Assembly: GCA_037951165.1 (NCBI GenBank)
Contig: JBBDHG010000541.1
Location: forward strand, 132,085 to 196,084
Source of the DNA: Lophius americanus
Taxonomy: Eukaryota; Chordata; Actinopteri; Lophiiformes; Lophiidae
Length of the DNA stretch: 64,000 nt
Direction of reading: 5' to 3'
Shown: piece after piece, positions 46,111 to 58,224 of the stretch
How the letters are laid out: each line of letters begins with the position of its first letter
Numbering within the stretch: position 1 is the first letter of the stretch
Made by a program: the position numbers and the translations under genes
Notes under the pieces: generated by a model
The model's database searches: none
Seen by the model: only the letters and a program-made list of their open reading frames with translations
What the model was told of the DNA's origin: nothing

Positions 46111-47821
46111 GGAACCACCGACCCAGAAATGGGCCAGAATGCGATGGCGATTATAAAAGCGACTGCGATTCATGATTTATTCGAAGACATTTCAACCCGG
46201 CAGAAATCAGAGCCGAACTTAGGAAAAGCGAAGCGCTCCGATTGGGGAACCCTCATAGAAGAACCCGACCTTGAAATATCCCCTTGAAATAAGCCCGATT
46301 TCATACCATTGCTGTGAGAAAGACCCCACTCTGCCACTTTCCCCCTATCGCCCTTCAAAACCCCCCTGACCCCGACAACCCCTGCTCAACCACCGACCAG
46401 ATGTCGGCCCACCGACTGACCATTACTCAAGAACAGCCGTCCTGACCAGTCTCTCAATTCAAACTCAATAACCCTTAACGTCCTACGCCATATGCCCGAT
46501 GTCTTCGCCCCTGACGCTTTGTTTGGGTCAGAGCTGGTCTTCGTCTCACATGTGTCAGCCGTGTCCCCTTCTCCTCTTAAGAGACGTAATTAAGTGTCAG
46601 AGGAGCTTCAGAGATGACCGCTCTGACAAAAGGCTCAGAGGGAGCTCGGCTGTCGCCACCACGTTTATGTGACAAGCGGTGGTCATCGCCCGGGATCGTC
46701 TTTCTCCAGAGGGCGGGACGAGAGGAGCGAGAGGGGGACAGGTGATTCTGACGGTCCAAACTGGGGTCAAGGGTCAGGTTTGAAGTATTGGCCCACGGAG
46801 AAAGCTGATCCGGCTAATCTCTTGTCTTTGACTTCATCCGAGACGAGCGGTGTCTTTTTGTCTTAATGCAGCGCCCACGGAGGCCCCGCCCCCACCAGAA
46901 CTCAAACGGGCCGACGGTTAGGTATCACAGCAATTATCAGCTGAGATTAAAGACTGAGATTGAGCTCAGAGGGGCAGGTCGGTTGTTTGCTCCACTGAAA
47001 AGATAAGGCAAAGGTTCGACTGGAACATGAGAGGCACTGTGTGCCGGCGCTCATCGCGGACGCTGAAGTTAATGTCAGAACAGGGAGGGGGGGGCGGTAA
47101 AGAACTTGACTCAATAACCCTTCAATGTCCTGCTCACCTGTTTGGTTGAGCATATATTGTGTTGAGAAATGTGACAGAAGCCGTTTATATTCGTCTTTCC
47201 TGAGGATCAGCTGCTCCTGGCTGCAGGAACAAATTCAAGGATAAGTAAATAAGATAATATTAAATTTTCATAGTAACTTTTTTATTTCCTTTGACATCTA
47301 AGATAACAAATGAACGAATAAACCAAAGAAACAAACTATACAAAGGAATAAATAAGTCTTCATTTACGAGTTTGTCGAGGAGAAGGAAAGGGAACAAGAA
47401 TTTCGTCCTGAGTGTCGTATCATTTGGTCGGGGGGGGGGGATTTACTCCCCTACTCACGGCGGCCGGTGTGCGACTCCCAGCCTGGGAAAGGGAGCACTC
47501 CTGAGAAACTACAAACAGGAAGAAAGACACATCCATCACAAACACGCACCCCCCTCCTTCCACTCGCCGCCACGCCAACAAGCACACACAGTTCACAATC
47601 CACTCTCCTCGCTGGGCGCTGTAACAATGGACGTTTCCTGAGGACTTGGGTCACGCTGACGTTCCGTGTGTGAAAGCTGGAGCGCCGGCGAATGGGCAGG
47701 AGCCAAGGTCTTACTCAACATCCACTCGAAGGGGTTGTGACTTCAGACGGCCGCTGCTTTTCATATTCATACGCCTTCCTCGCTCATCATCGGAGCATGA
47801 CGCAAAACATTTTCGCAAGGA

Positions 47822-47848
47822 GGGGGGGGGGGGGGGGGGGGGGGGGGG
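47822..47848. repeat. poly(G) run, 27
   Basis: Uninterrupted G27. A second run, G23, lies 265 bp away at 48113-48135. Confidence 0.95.
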
Positions 47849-48253
47849 AAGGTGCTTAAAGCTGCCTCGGATTACAGCAGGCTTTAATCAAGGCGGTAGC
47901 AGCGATTTCTATCTGCTCGCCGACCGGAACCGCTTCACCTCTCAGTGAGAGACTCCCCTGGCGGACTTTGAGTCCGACGGCAGAGGGGGAGGTAGATTTT
48001 CAGCCCGAGAGGAAGGCGTATGACTCCCTCTTTTAGAATGTTACCTTACAAGCAGCAGCAAGCGGACGAGGGGAAGGTTCTGGTTCTGTGAGGTTGGAGC
48101 GTCTCCTTGTGCGGGGGGGGGGGGGGGGGGGGGGGTCTCGTCTCATCTACATGGGCCTCGAATGAAAACAGCTCAGTCACTCTGACGCAGAACTGACGGC
48201 CGTGATGTTCAGCATGAATAGTTTTGACACCTCGTGTCGATCCAACCCGCACT

Positions 48254-48305
48254 CTGTGATTCTGTGATTCTGTGATTCTGTGATTCTGCGATTCTGTGAT
48301 TCTGG
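48254..48305. repeat. 10 bp tandem (tgtgattctg), about 5 copies
   Basis: tgtgattctg is repeated with one tgcgattctg variant. Confidence 0.9.
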
Positions 48306-49687
48306 AGGGGGTTACAGGAGTTCAGGGTCGATGTTTGTAACCTCCGACCCGTGAGGAAAGACCACTAAGGGACCATCTTGCCGTCGGTGGAGGTTTTATT
48401 CTCGCGCTCAAAGCCCGTTAATGTCATGTCAACTGTTTGGTTGAGCACATTTTGAGTCTTTATCTCTTATTGAAACATGCGACGGAACCTGAACCTGTTT
48501 AGAATACGACCCAGTGTTAGCATGTATATGCTACAGAGTAAGGGGCCAAGGATGGAGCCCTGGGGGACACCTCAGGTCAAATGGTCCTCAGGTGTGAAGA
48601 CTTACTTAAAATAATTATGTAGCTTCATAAAACCAAAAAAGAGAGGTTTCTTAAAACACGCAGTAACAAAAATTGATTTTCCATGAAATACAAAATTTCC
48701 TCATGGAATAACTTTATAACATTTATAACTCATTTATAACAATTTGTCATTTTATGCTGAATTTCGCGTTTCTACGCTATTAAATAAATAAAAGCCTCAA
48801 AGAAATAAAATATGCAAAGAAAAATGTTTCTATTCCCAGAGACTTCATTAATTCATTAAATATTACATTCTTAGAAATTTACATATTCATCAGATACTCA
48901 AAGTCACTATTCCACATTTATAACTTTATCTCAGCTCAGACTCACACTTTCGGCTACATCCACATGTTTTTTTTCGGCCTGCAGAGAAGCCACACAAACA
49001 CCAGGAGAACGTGAAGGAATTCAAACCCACAACCTTCTTCTTTCTTCTTTCCCCCCTGAGGCTAACCAGCAGACAAATACAGACGTCTGCTAAAAACAAC
49101 GACTAATTACTCTCAACCGTGTGATATTGACTTCTTAATTTGAAAAAGGAATTATAAAAGAATTGTAAGGATTTATAAAAACACATTAGAATCTAGTAGA
49201 AAATGAAAAGCCATTACATTATGACCAGCTAGAAGTGGCCGAAATCTGTTTTCTTCAGCGTACAAGGATTCTTCACTCCTTACAGTTTTTATATTTACAC
49301 AGAAAAAACAAACTCTTAAACTTTCAGGCATCAGATGCTAGAAGCCCGTCTGGCTTCTGACCGGGTCATGGGTTAAAAGGGACCGACCCCTCGCAGGAGC
49401 AGCATGTGTTTGTTGGCGATTTAAATTTACAGCATCAATAAAGATTCCCATCAGGGGTTAAATGTGACCGTAAAGCGCCTCCAGCCCCCCCCCCCGCCCC
49501 TCCCTCAACCCCGCGGCCCCTCCCATCTCGACCCTCAGCCTCCGTCGAGTTTGGTGACTGATGTCCTGATTAGACGGCGAGGGTGATTGATCCATCATAT
49601 CCATCACTGGGCTTGTCTGAGGCACAGTATGGCGTCATCCCTCCGACCCTTTGTGCAGAATTCCAACCTTTGTAGCGCACACGTGTG

Positions 49688-49720
<33 letters not shown>

Positions 49721-50519
49721 CGCACACATCTGTGTGCCCCGCCCCCAGTGGGTGAAGCACTCTCCACTGCCATGCGAGGGTGTGACCAATCTAATTTGGT
49801 CATCATCCTCGGCGGTGATCTAATTCCTTTTGCATATGTGTTTAAGCGTTCGGGGACGCCATATGCTCATTGTGCCGGCGCGGGTCCAGTCGGGGGTGGG
49901 TGGAGGTTTTTGTTCTTCAGGTGTCAAACGCAGTCTAAGATGTCACCAGGCTTAAATAGACTCTCCCTCTGTCCGCGCTTCCCCTCTCATCCATCTCACT
50001 GACACTGGCCGAAACAGTAGCCTCCCCTAGCGCTCGGGCTAACAGTAGGAGGCCAGGCCTGTTATGTATGGAGGCCTTGTCCCCCCCCTCCACCAAAGGA
50101 AACCCCTTCATACGCGGGTTAACTTGTTGAGGACACCCCGCCGCTCGGTGGGCTGACCTCTTTGTGGTTCTGGATTGAGCCGGCAGGTCGTAAACCCATT
50201 TGTCTCCTGGATATTTTGATCCCCGACCCCTCACCTTTTTCCACCGCTGAAAAATGATACCAATAATCCGTCAAATCCATCCTGAATGCTGCTGAAAGAG
50301 AAGTTCAGCCACCGAACGAGAAAAAAAAAAAACACCCCGCAGATTCGCTCACCTCCCATGTCGGTGGAAAGTTTTTCTCCGTCCGTGAAAAGTTGCGGGA
50401 GCTTCTCTGCAAAACGGCCTTCTCCTAAAAGTGTGAAGAACATCGTGACGTCATGTTTCTTGTTTGGAGGAAGCCCTAAAACCCCAAGCATTGGTGTCCC
50501 ATCGTGTGAAGAAGGGTCT

Positions 50520-50645
50520 TTACCTCTCATCTGACCCGGGAACACCTCAGGATGAGCTGGAGAGTGTTGCCGAAGACAAGGACAGCTTGAAACTCCTTCC
50601 CAGCCTGCTGCTAACTCCGGATTAGCATAAGAAAAATGAATGAAC
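50520..50645 (+). mobile_element. LINE 3' end (L2/Rex1-like), short
   Basis: Contains acctctcatctgacccggga, acacctcaggatgagctgga, gagtgttgccg and cagcctgctgcta, ending in a short gaatgaa tail. It is a short remnant. Confidence 0.6.
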
Positions 50646-51052
50646 TTTGCGTTAAGTCACAAGTCTTAAGTCTTTCAACCACGACTCTTTACTCTTTTAA
50701 TCAACAATGTGAGCATCCATGTGTGGATTATTTGTTTTTACAGTGTACAAGTAGAAACTATTAAACTGTCGTTTACAGTGAAATATCAGAAAGTCTGTAT
50801 TCTGTTAGCCACCACATGTTTTTAGCCGGATCTGCTTCCCATTACTTGTCCTCACAGTTTTGTCAGGAACAGATTAGGAATTTTATGTCCTGACATCCTC
50901 ATGGCTGAGCTGATGCTAACGTCAAGCTCTGATCTCAAAACCCAGTCGGGCCCAAAACCCATTCGGGCCCAAAACCCAGTCTGTCCTTCACTTTTTGACG
51001 ATAGCAGCTGAAGAACGCTCACATATCAATGCTATCCCCGAAAAGTCGGGGT

Positions 51053-51055
51053 TAT

Positions 51056-51090
<35 letters not shown>

Positions 51091-51330
51091 ATTTAACTTA
51101 TAACACACTTTACCTTTGGATCAAATCTCAAAGTGCTACAAAGTAAAAGCAGATAAAAGCATCAATAAAAAAATGAAATAATAACTATATAAAAACATGA
51201 CCAAAAAGCAGCAATGTTAATTAAAGTTATAGATTCTGCTAAAAAGGAAAGTTTTAAGTCCTTTTTTAAATGTGTCAGTCGTCTGTGGAGCCCTCAGATG
51301 GTCAGGGAGGGCATTCCGAACATAACTCAA
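51053..51330. repeat. teleost interspersed repeat fragment with ATA start
   Basis: An ATA microsatellite (51054-51090) is followed by catttaacttataacacact, then caaagtgctacaaagtaaaa and, later, a gcattcc motif in an arrangement seen in many fish genomes. Class uncertain. Confidence 0.4.
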
Positions 51331-54059
51331 ACAATATTTCACAGATCATTTTCAAATTGTTTACCTTAATAGACCGTAGGCTGAGGAACGACTGGGATGA
51401 TTCCGGGAAAGTTCGGTTATATAGTTGTTATACTAGTTGGAGTTTATCTCTGATGAAGTTTTTGGGCCATAATTTCTCTGATTCATCCCAAATTATGTGC
51501 GTAGGAATGGAACTGCAGAGATAATTCTTATATATTATGTTTTAACTCACTTTGGGTCGCCTTCTTTGCAAAAAAAAACCCCTCATTACTTCGCATTGAA
51601 TTCTAGGAGTTCGATCAGGGGGGCTCTGATCATACAACGCAGGGGATCGGGAGCCTTTTGCCAGGATAAACCCTCGCTGTCGGGGACGACAGCATACGTC
51701 TATTTATGTACTTAGTAGAGCCTGGTGTGTCATTGTTGTCCATCATTGATTGATTATTTTATTAGTTCTACGGTGATTGATTGGAAAAGGTCCGGGGGGG
51801 CCACCATTAGCATCACACTCATAAATGTTTAATCAGCCCGTGTGCCTGTGGCTGACTGAGGCACGTGTGCTAAAATGCTAATATCAGCAGCGCTGTCTGC
51901 TAGCAAAGGCAGCGCTGACACGTTGAACAGGTGTTTACCATATTCATGCTAACTAGCATGTGCTAATTGGCTGTGAATGGTAAGTACAGCCACTGTTGGA
52001 AGCAGGGTTTGTTGGGATCAGAACAAGAGTTTGGACCCAGGTGCAGACAACGCAGGAGCGAGCAAATGCAAAGGAAACAACCAGGAGTGACATATTTTCA
52101 AAATAAAACAGGAAGCGGTGAAACTCATAACATAGAACCGTGACGATAAACCTTTCAAGGCAAAACTGATACAGAATAAAACAAAGAATAACTGGAAGAA
52201 GACACGGTCCTGTCAGGCATGTTTGCTTTATTAGCAAACATGCGTGGGCTCAGAACTCCCGGTTCTGATCCCAGGTCGGGTCCGGAAGTGCATCTGATCT
52301 AAAATCTATGCCAAATCACAAAACTGATTTAAAACCGGATCCATGGGGGTAAGTCACTGCTGCGGTAAGCTAGCAGGCTTCCAGTGACTGTGGAGTTTAA
52401 GGTGTCCACATAGACATTAGTACGAGGAATAACTGGATTGATTTTGGGACAGGTGAGTTTAATATTTCCAACACTATTACCCACTAGGGGGAGCTTCTTT
52501 TTATTCCTTTTCTACAAAAACACAGTTTTTTCAGTCATAAATGGCTAATTGTTGGTCCGTTTAGTCCAAACTTTGGTAAATATGAATGGATTCGTCTTTT
52601 AAAGTTCATATTTCAAGGACTGGTGAGGATTTTCTTTAATCAGGAGGGTAACTTCTAGAACACGGGGGTCGACGTCATAGGCCGAGTTTTCATAGGTGAT
52701 AGCGGCGCTACGTTAGCGATGCGTGAGTTTGCGACACGTAAGCCTTAATAAAACCGTCACTGAAGAATAACGGCGAGCTCAGATGAAAGACGCCATCCGT
52801 TGTCTCCACTAATGCGAGCCGTTCCACGGTTTTTGTTTTTGTTTCCGCTCCAAAAAAAAAAAAGAAAGAAGAAGAAGGAAGTCATCTTCAATTTCAAGCT
52901 ATTTCAAAATCCGAACATCTGTACTGTCAATGTCAATGAAAATGTTTTCCATGCAACCGGCAGACAAAGTCGGATTCCCCCGGAGGAAAATGATGCGAAC
53001 CATGTGTCAGATTCTGATGTTGTTTCTTCTTCCAGGCTTCTTTACATCTAAGAGGAACCTGACGGCGAAGCAGCGATGCGTCGGTGGACGACAGATCGGG
53101 GGTAGGATAAAGAGACGGAGGAGAGGGCGTAGAAAATGATGAAGTCGGTCGAATAATGTCTGCGGCGTTGTGTGTTTGTTTTATCCAGCAGGCAGTGCCA
53201 GATGGGTGGGGTGTCTGTAGAAAAGAAAAAGAAAAAGGAGAGACAATACAAACGAGAAGCCGTGGGACAATCACAGGAAGGCGAGTGAAAATGATTTTGA
53301 CAGTGTGGCAGAGACCGCACACATCACCCCAGCTCATCTGGTCCCAGCAGGTTAGGGGGAAAAAAACCTGAGGACGGATTCGCTGTAACGGTAAGTTTGG
53401 AAGGCAGGGCTGGAGAGAAAGGCTGGGTAATGAGTTCCATAAGAGAGAGAGGTGCAGGAGGACAGGGAGAAACGGAGAAAAGGAGCTTTGAGAACTGTCA
53501 GCACCGAGGTGGAGGAGGCGGATTTAAAGGCTCCGAGAACTCTCTTTAAAGGTGCAGTGTGTCCGATATAAGGGAATGTCTTTGAATAGATGGAATCGAG
53601 TTTTCATAACGATGTTTTTCTTTTATTTTAAAGTGTTTAATCAGCTGAAAATATAATGTTAGTTTGGAAAAAGCCTTTTTTTTAGCTCCACATATCTTTT
53701 ACATGGACGACACCGAAGAGAAAGCTGGTTCTAGAGAGGGAGGTTCGTGTTTTAAAGTCGTTGCTGGATAAGTATTTGTGTGTTTTGCCAAAGGATCATA
53801 TTATTTAGCAGAATAATAAGCAACGGAAATCTCTGGACGAAACTTTACAATCACAGGAAATATGGAAACCCGACTTGGGAGGCCGTTAAGAGGTAAATGG
53901 TGAAGTCGGCCCAATCCAAGAATCCAGCGTTCTACACTGGAGCGGACCGACGGCCACATTTCCAACACCCTCGTTAGAGAGACAGAGAAACTCCGGGAGG
54001 CTTTATAGCCCCCACCCCCCCTTGAATTCTCGTCCGGTTCCGGATCTGGTTCATTTCCA
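51331..54059. other. intergenic DNA, no gene recognised
   Basis: Mixed composition with the 52.2 kb hairpin. The 52930-53337 frames are short and unlike known proteins. Confidence 0.55.
52217..52243. repeat. 11 bp perfect hairpin, 5 bp loop
   Basis: Arms gcatgtttgct (52217-52227) and agcaaacatgc (52233-52243) with loop ttatt. Confidence 0.85.
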
Positions 54060-54325
54060 GTGGGTCAATGTCCGATACCTGGCAAGAGGCGCCCAGAAGA
54101 TTTGAAGCATATTGGTAAATTACCTACTGACATGGAAAAAAAAGTGCCCCATCCTTCAATGGTTAAGAAAAAGTTATTACGAAACTACATCGTGAGTTCA
54201 TGATATAACTTTTCCAAAACTTTATAATCTCTAGGATATGCCAAAACCTACTTCTGGGTAAAGTTTTGTGCAAATCTCTTCATTAGTTTTATTACAAACA
54301 AACAAACAAACCAAGGTTTAAAAAC
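54060..54325 (+). mobile_element. possible RTE-type LINE or SINE 3' end
   Basis: The stretch ends ...gtgcaaatctcttcatta, gttttattac, (aaac)n, resembling the tail of fish RTE/Expander-type elements (a phrase about slow response followed by acaaacaaacaaac). No coding part was recognised. Confidence 0.35.
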
Positions 54326-54760
54326 TTTCTGACAGAGGAATTTAGTTGCAGTCTGCAACTTTACGTACCGGCCCTTTAAGAGAACCTGGTCATCATCAAA
54401 GTGAATGAAGACGCTTCTCTAAGTTTCCTCCTCATGCCTTTAGATGGTCCGATCTCCGTTTGATCCGAATTATCATATCAGTGGCGACGCAGCCCAAGCA
54501 TTTTCATCTCCAGAGCTCGTCCCTGCAGCAGGAGACAGATCAGCGGGCCTGATACCGGCAGACCCAGAGGGGCTTCAAACTCCAGGACTTGAAAGACAAC
54601 CCATTCTTTCATCCACACAATGGAATCTGGATGGACCCCCGCCCTGATTCACATTCAGCACGGCGCTGACTGCTTCTATCAAACCCTCTGGTGAAACGCT
54701 CGCTCCCTCTCCAGGGCGCTACTAAACCTAGCTGCCCTGCTAAACCCCCGCGGCCATCAC

Positions 54761-54785
54761 CCCGGCCCGGCCCGGCCCGGCCCGG
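54761..54785. repeat. CCCGG pentamer, five copies
   Basis: Five exact cccgg units in a CG-rich patch. Each contains CCGG, a CpG context. Confidence 0.9.
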
Positions 54786-56739
54786 TCTCGTAAAGACCGT
54801 CTATCTGAACATCTGCAGAGAGGTTCCTCTGGAGGATTGTCAGCAGGAGATGGTGATGTCAGGGACAGTAAATGAATTTTGGGCTTTTGTCAAACATCAA
54901 AGTTGACCTGAACTCTTTCCTTTTTTTTTAAAAAAGTTTTATTTTTTATTTAAAGGTCTTGAGGGACGAGCGACGGGAAGAGTCACTCTGAGCGGATGAA
55001 GAAATGAATCCTCTCTTTAACGGATGGATCCAGCAGATCTCGACCTCCGGGGGCCACGTTTTCTTTTATTATCTTGTTCTCGCGAACTTCCTCTAATTGG
55101 AACCATAAATTATAAATTCACTTCAAAATGCTTCCAATGAGCAATTTTTTTTTTTTAATTTGCAGATGTTGGGAAAAAAAGGGGGGCAGGGAATCTGTAA
55201 TAACATTCGTACATGTGGCTTAAGCTGCTACGCAAAGGAATTAAAGGACCAGTGCCGGCATTTATTCATGAGGTCGAATAATCGACTTATCTGTTTTTTT
55301 TACGCAATTATACAAACGCTGTGAAAAAGTAATGGACCCCTTCATGTTTTTTTTTTTTTCCCGTTTTTGTGTTCAAAAGTCTGAATCTGACCAGGAAGGG
55401 GGGGAGATCTTGACCAAGAAGGGGGTTCAGTCATCGTTATCTACGTGCTATCGTTGCACGTACACGGCGAATACGGGAGGATTTGGCGGGAAAAAGAATT
55501 CCGAGCGGAGTAATGACGACAAAACAGAAAACTACCTTTTCCTTTTCAGGCCCTGAAAACGTTGTTGTTGTGGAAACGAATCTTTCAAAGAAGCTAGTAG
55601 CGGTTAGCATCCAATCCAATGAAATAAACTTTTGTGAGACATCGCAAAGTCCAGGAATTTCCTTCGCCCTTTAAGAAGAAGACGCGATCAGCCGCCGCGA
55701 AACCATGAAGATAAATCATTTGTTTTTTTAGGAACGTTACGTCTGACCTGGAATGATTCGCCGCCGTTTAGTTGAAATAGAACAAAAAAAAAAGGGTGTT
55801 GTGCATAAATGGTTGATGTCAACGTTAAAGAGCGCCGACCGAAACAAACGTTTGATTCGTGGCTTTTGTCGTACGAAAGCGAGGCTCGACTCCACCGCGA
55901 AGGCTAAAGAAGACTAGCCGATGAGACAGGGAGAGAGGCGGCGGCTAACGCTAGCTCGGCTCGTTACTCCGATGCTGCGTCTGCGCGTTTTTAGGTCCGG
56001 ATTCCCTCCCGATGTTTTTACTGACAGCAGCACGATCCACTGAGGTCCTCCTCCATCCGAACCAAACAGAACCTGTGATTAAAAGCAGCTCCGCGTCAGA
56101 AATCAGCTCCCAGCTAAAGCTGCCGCCAACGTTAGCGCAGTCACGGCTGAGCGATGACATCCAAACCGCCGCTGTCACATTTCGGTCCTCTCTGAGACGA
56201 CCGGGTCTTTGATCAAACCTCCAGTGAAATGAAGTCCAGGCCCGGGAGATCTGATTGGGAACCGGTGACTAATCAATTCTGGATCCTCGGAGCTCATCTG
56301 TTTCGCACACTTTCCACTCCGTTCCGTTCTCAGACGTTCCCCTGACACATTTGGAAACCCCTCGGCGGGGCGAGGGTCCCTGAACCCAGGGCTCGGCTTT
56401 GGAATTTGATTAGTCAGCGCTTCTCACATCAACCCCCCCCCCACACCCGCCCCAACCTGCTTTGACTGACAGCTGCATTGAGCGGGCTGAGTGGCGTGAC
56501 ACCGGCTCTGTAAGTGTGAGAGTCGTATTTGGGCCCGCCCACTGGCCTTATGTCACCTTATGTCACCCAGTGGGTTGACTATGACACCTCCTGGGCGACC
56601 TTTTAGCGCTGTCACACATACGAGCTCATCGATGCAAATCAGTAGACTCGACTGTTCTGTGTAAACGCTACGGGTTCTGGCTGACTCTGGTTCCGTATTG
56701 AGGCCCGGTTAAGTTCACATCACCAGGATCGGATCAGAT

Positions 56740-57530
56740 TTGGGTTTTTTTTTACGGTTATTAATATTTAGTTTTGTGATAAATATGTTTGGATTTAACA
56801 CTAAATGTTAAATTCTTATTAAACAGTTTAATTAATATTCGATTTTTTTTATAATTTTCTTTAATATTTAAATGAAAGAGCCGGATTTAAAATTTAGGCT
56901 TTACGTTTAAACTTGAAAACGCAGAAGGAACATGTAGTTGGAATGTTTAACTTCTTGTTTTTTAGATTTATAGTTTAGCTTTAGCATCTAACATTTAAAC
57001 CGAATTGAATATTAAGGTTAATAATATGACATTTATATTTAACATTTATATTTGAATCAATTTTTATTTTGTATTATTTGGCATTTAAGACTCAGACTTT
57101 AGATGAACTATTCATGAACAAAATTTAGGTCTGAAACTTCAAGTTGTAGATTTTAGCATTTAGCATTTATAACTAGATTGAATATTAAGGTTTATTATTT
57201 AACATTTAATGTTTAGATGGAACATGTAAGCGTAATAATTAACTTCTAGTTTTAAATGTTTAATTAAGCTTGAGCATCTAACATTTATAACTACATTGAA
57301 CGTCAAGGATTAATATTTAACATTTATATTTTTTTGTATTATTTGGCATTTAAATTTAGAATTAAGATGTAAACTTAGGTTTGATCTAAAACCCTGAGTT
57401 TTAAATGTGAAATTCACATTTAGATAAAACAATAGGGTTGAAGTTGGACATAAAATATTTAATATTTACATTCAGATTGAATAAATTTGACCATTTAGCA
57501 TTTAGGGATCAAACGTAACGAGACCCCCCC
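56740..57530. repeat. AT-rich low-complexity DNA, ttaacatttagattt words
   Basis: Repeated near-copies of atttaacatttatatttaga with no fixed period. Similar DNA resumes at about 58225-58490, so it flanks the GC-rich island on both sides. Confidence 0.6.
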
Positions 57531-57554
57531 CCGAACAAATCTGCATATTTTCTC

Positions 57555-58135
57555 CTTCCCCTCTCTTGGCAGAGTTATCTAATCAGCAGGGCGAGTCCCT
57601 CGGCTGGCTGAATGGCGGGCGGCGCTACAGTAAATACGCTCCCACCATCTGGACTGCGTGTGATGGCGCGTCGCCGCGACCCGAGGAAGCCCCCTTCTAG
57701 GTGGCGATGGTCGCTCCGGTCACGGAGCAGCTGCCGCCGTCGCTCATTCCCCTTCTGCATCAAGGCATCAAGAAGTTACTTCCAACAGAGATGAAAAGTA
57801 ATTCTTCGACCATCTTCGCTGTCTCCAATGATTCCTCTTCCTCCTGTTTCTGTTTTGCTCTCTGCGTGAATCCGACCCCCCCGGCCCACCACACCCACGT
57901 AGCCCTATCCCACCCTGTTGCCTTCTCCAGCATGTGGCCTCCTGTTGACCCTTCGGTCACTTTCATGTCCCGGGTTGGCGTCTCAGCCTCTGGAAGAATG
58001 TCCACCAGCCAGCTCTACCAAAACCTCCAGCTGATCAGGACCCATCAGCTCCCCCCACGGCCCCGCCCCCGCTAACACACGCCACAGGTGTTCAACTATG
58101 ACTGTCTCCTTCAGTAACTCCTCGACAGGATCCAC
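57555..58135. other. GC-rich island of unknown nature
   Basis: About 580 bp of GC-rich, coding-like composition set between AT-rich low-complexity blocks. The plus strand has a 124-codon frame (57701-58075) rich in S, P and H; the minus strand has frames of 60-83 codons, one with DPVEELLKETVIVEHLW. I recognise neither. It could be a decayed transposon, an exon of an unknown transcript or a regulatory island. Confidence 0.35.
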
Positions 58136-58140
<5 letters not shown>

Positions 58141-58204
<64 letters not shown>

Positions 58205-58224
58205 ATATATATATATATACACAC
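58141..58224. repeat. AT microsatellite with gtgt interruption
   Basis: (AT)n, then gtgtgtatatatatatatat and acacac; a self-complementary AT cruciform-prone tract. Confidence 0.95.

Larger units (their letters stand above)
46111..50519. other. intergenic DNA, no gene recognised
   Basis: Mixed unique sequence, two poly(G) runs, a GT microsatellite (49685-49718) and possible conserved non-coding stretches near 46585-46690 and 49780-49900. Frames over 100 codons (e.g. near 47291-47641) show no domain. Confidence 0.6.

Noticed and set aside
52930..53139. 69-codon frame with hydrophobic start and basic tail
   Set aside because: Too short, no splice context or family match; basic tail comes from a GGA/AGA-rich tract.
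55311..55390. Possible DNA-transposon end (gtgaaaaagtaatggacccc)
   Set aside because: Only a short resemblance to terminal repeats of fish DNA transposons; no partner repeat or transposase seen.
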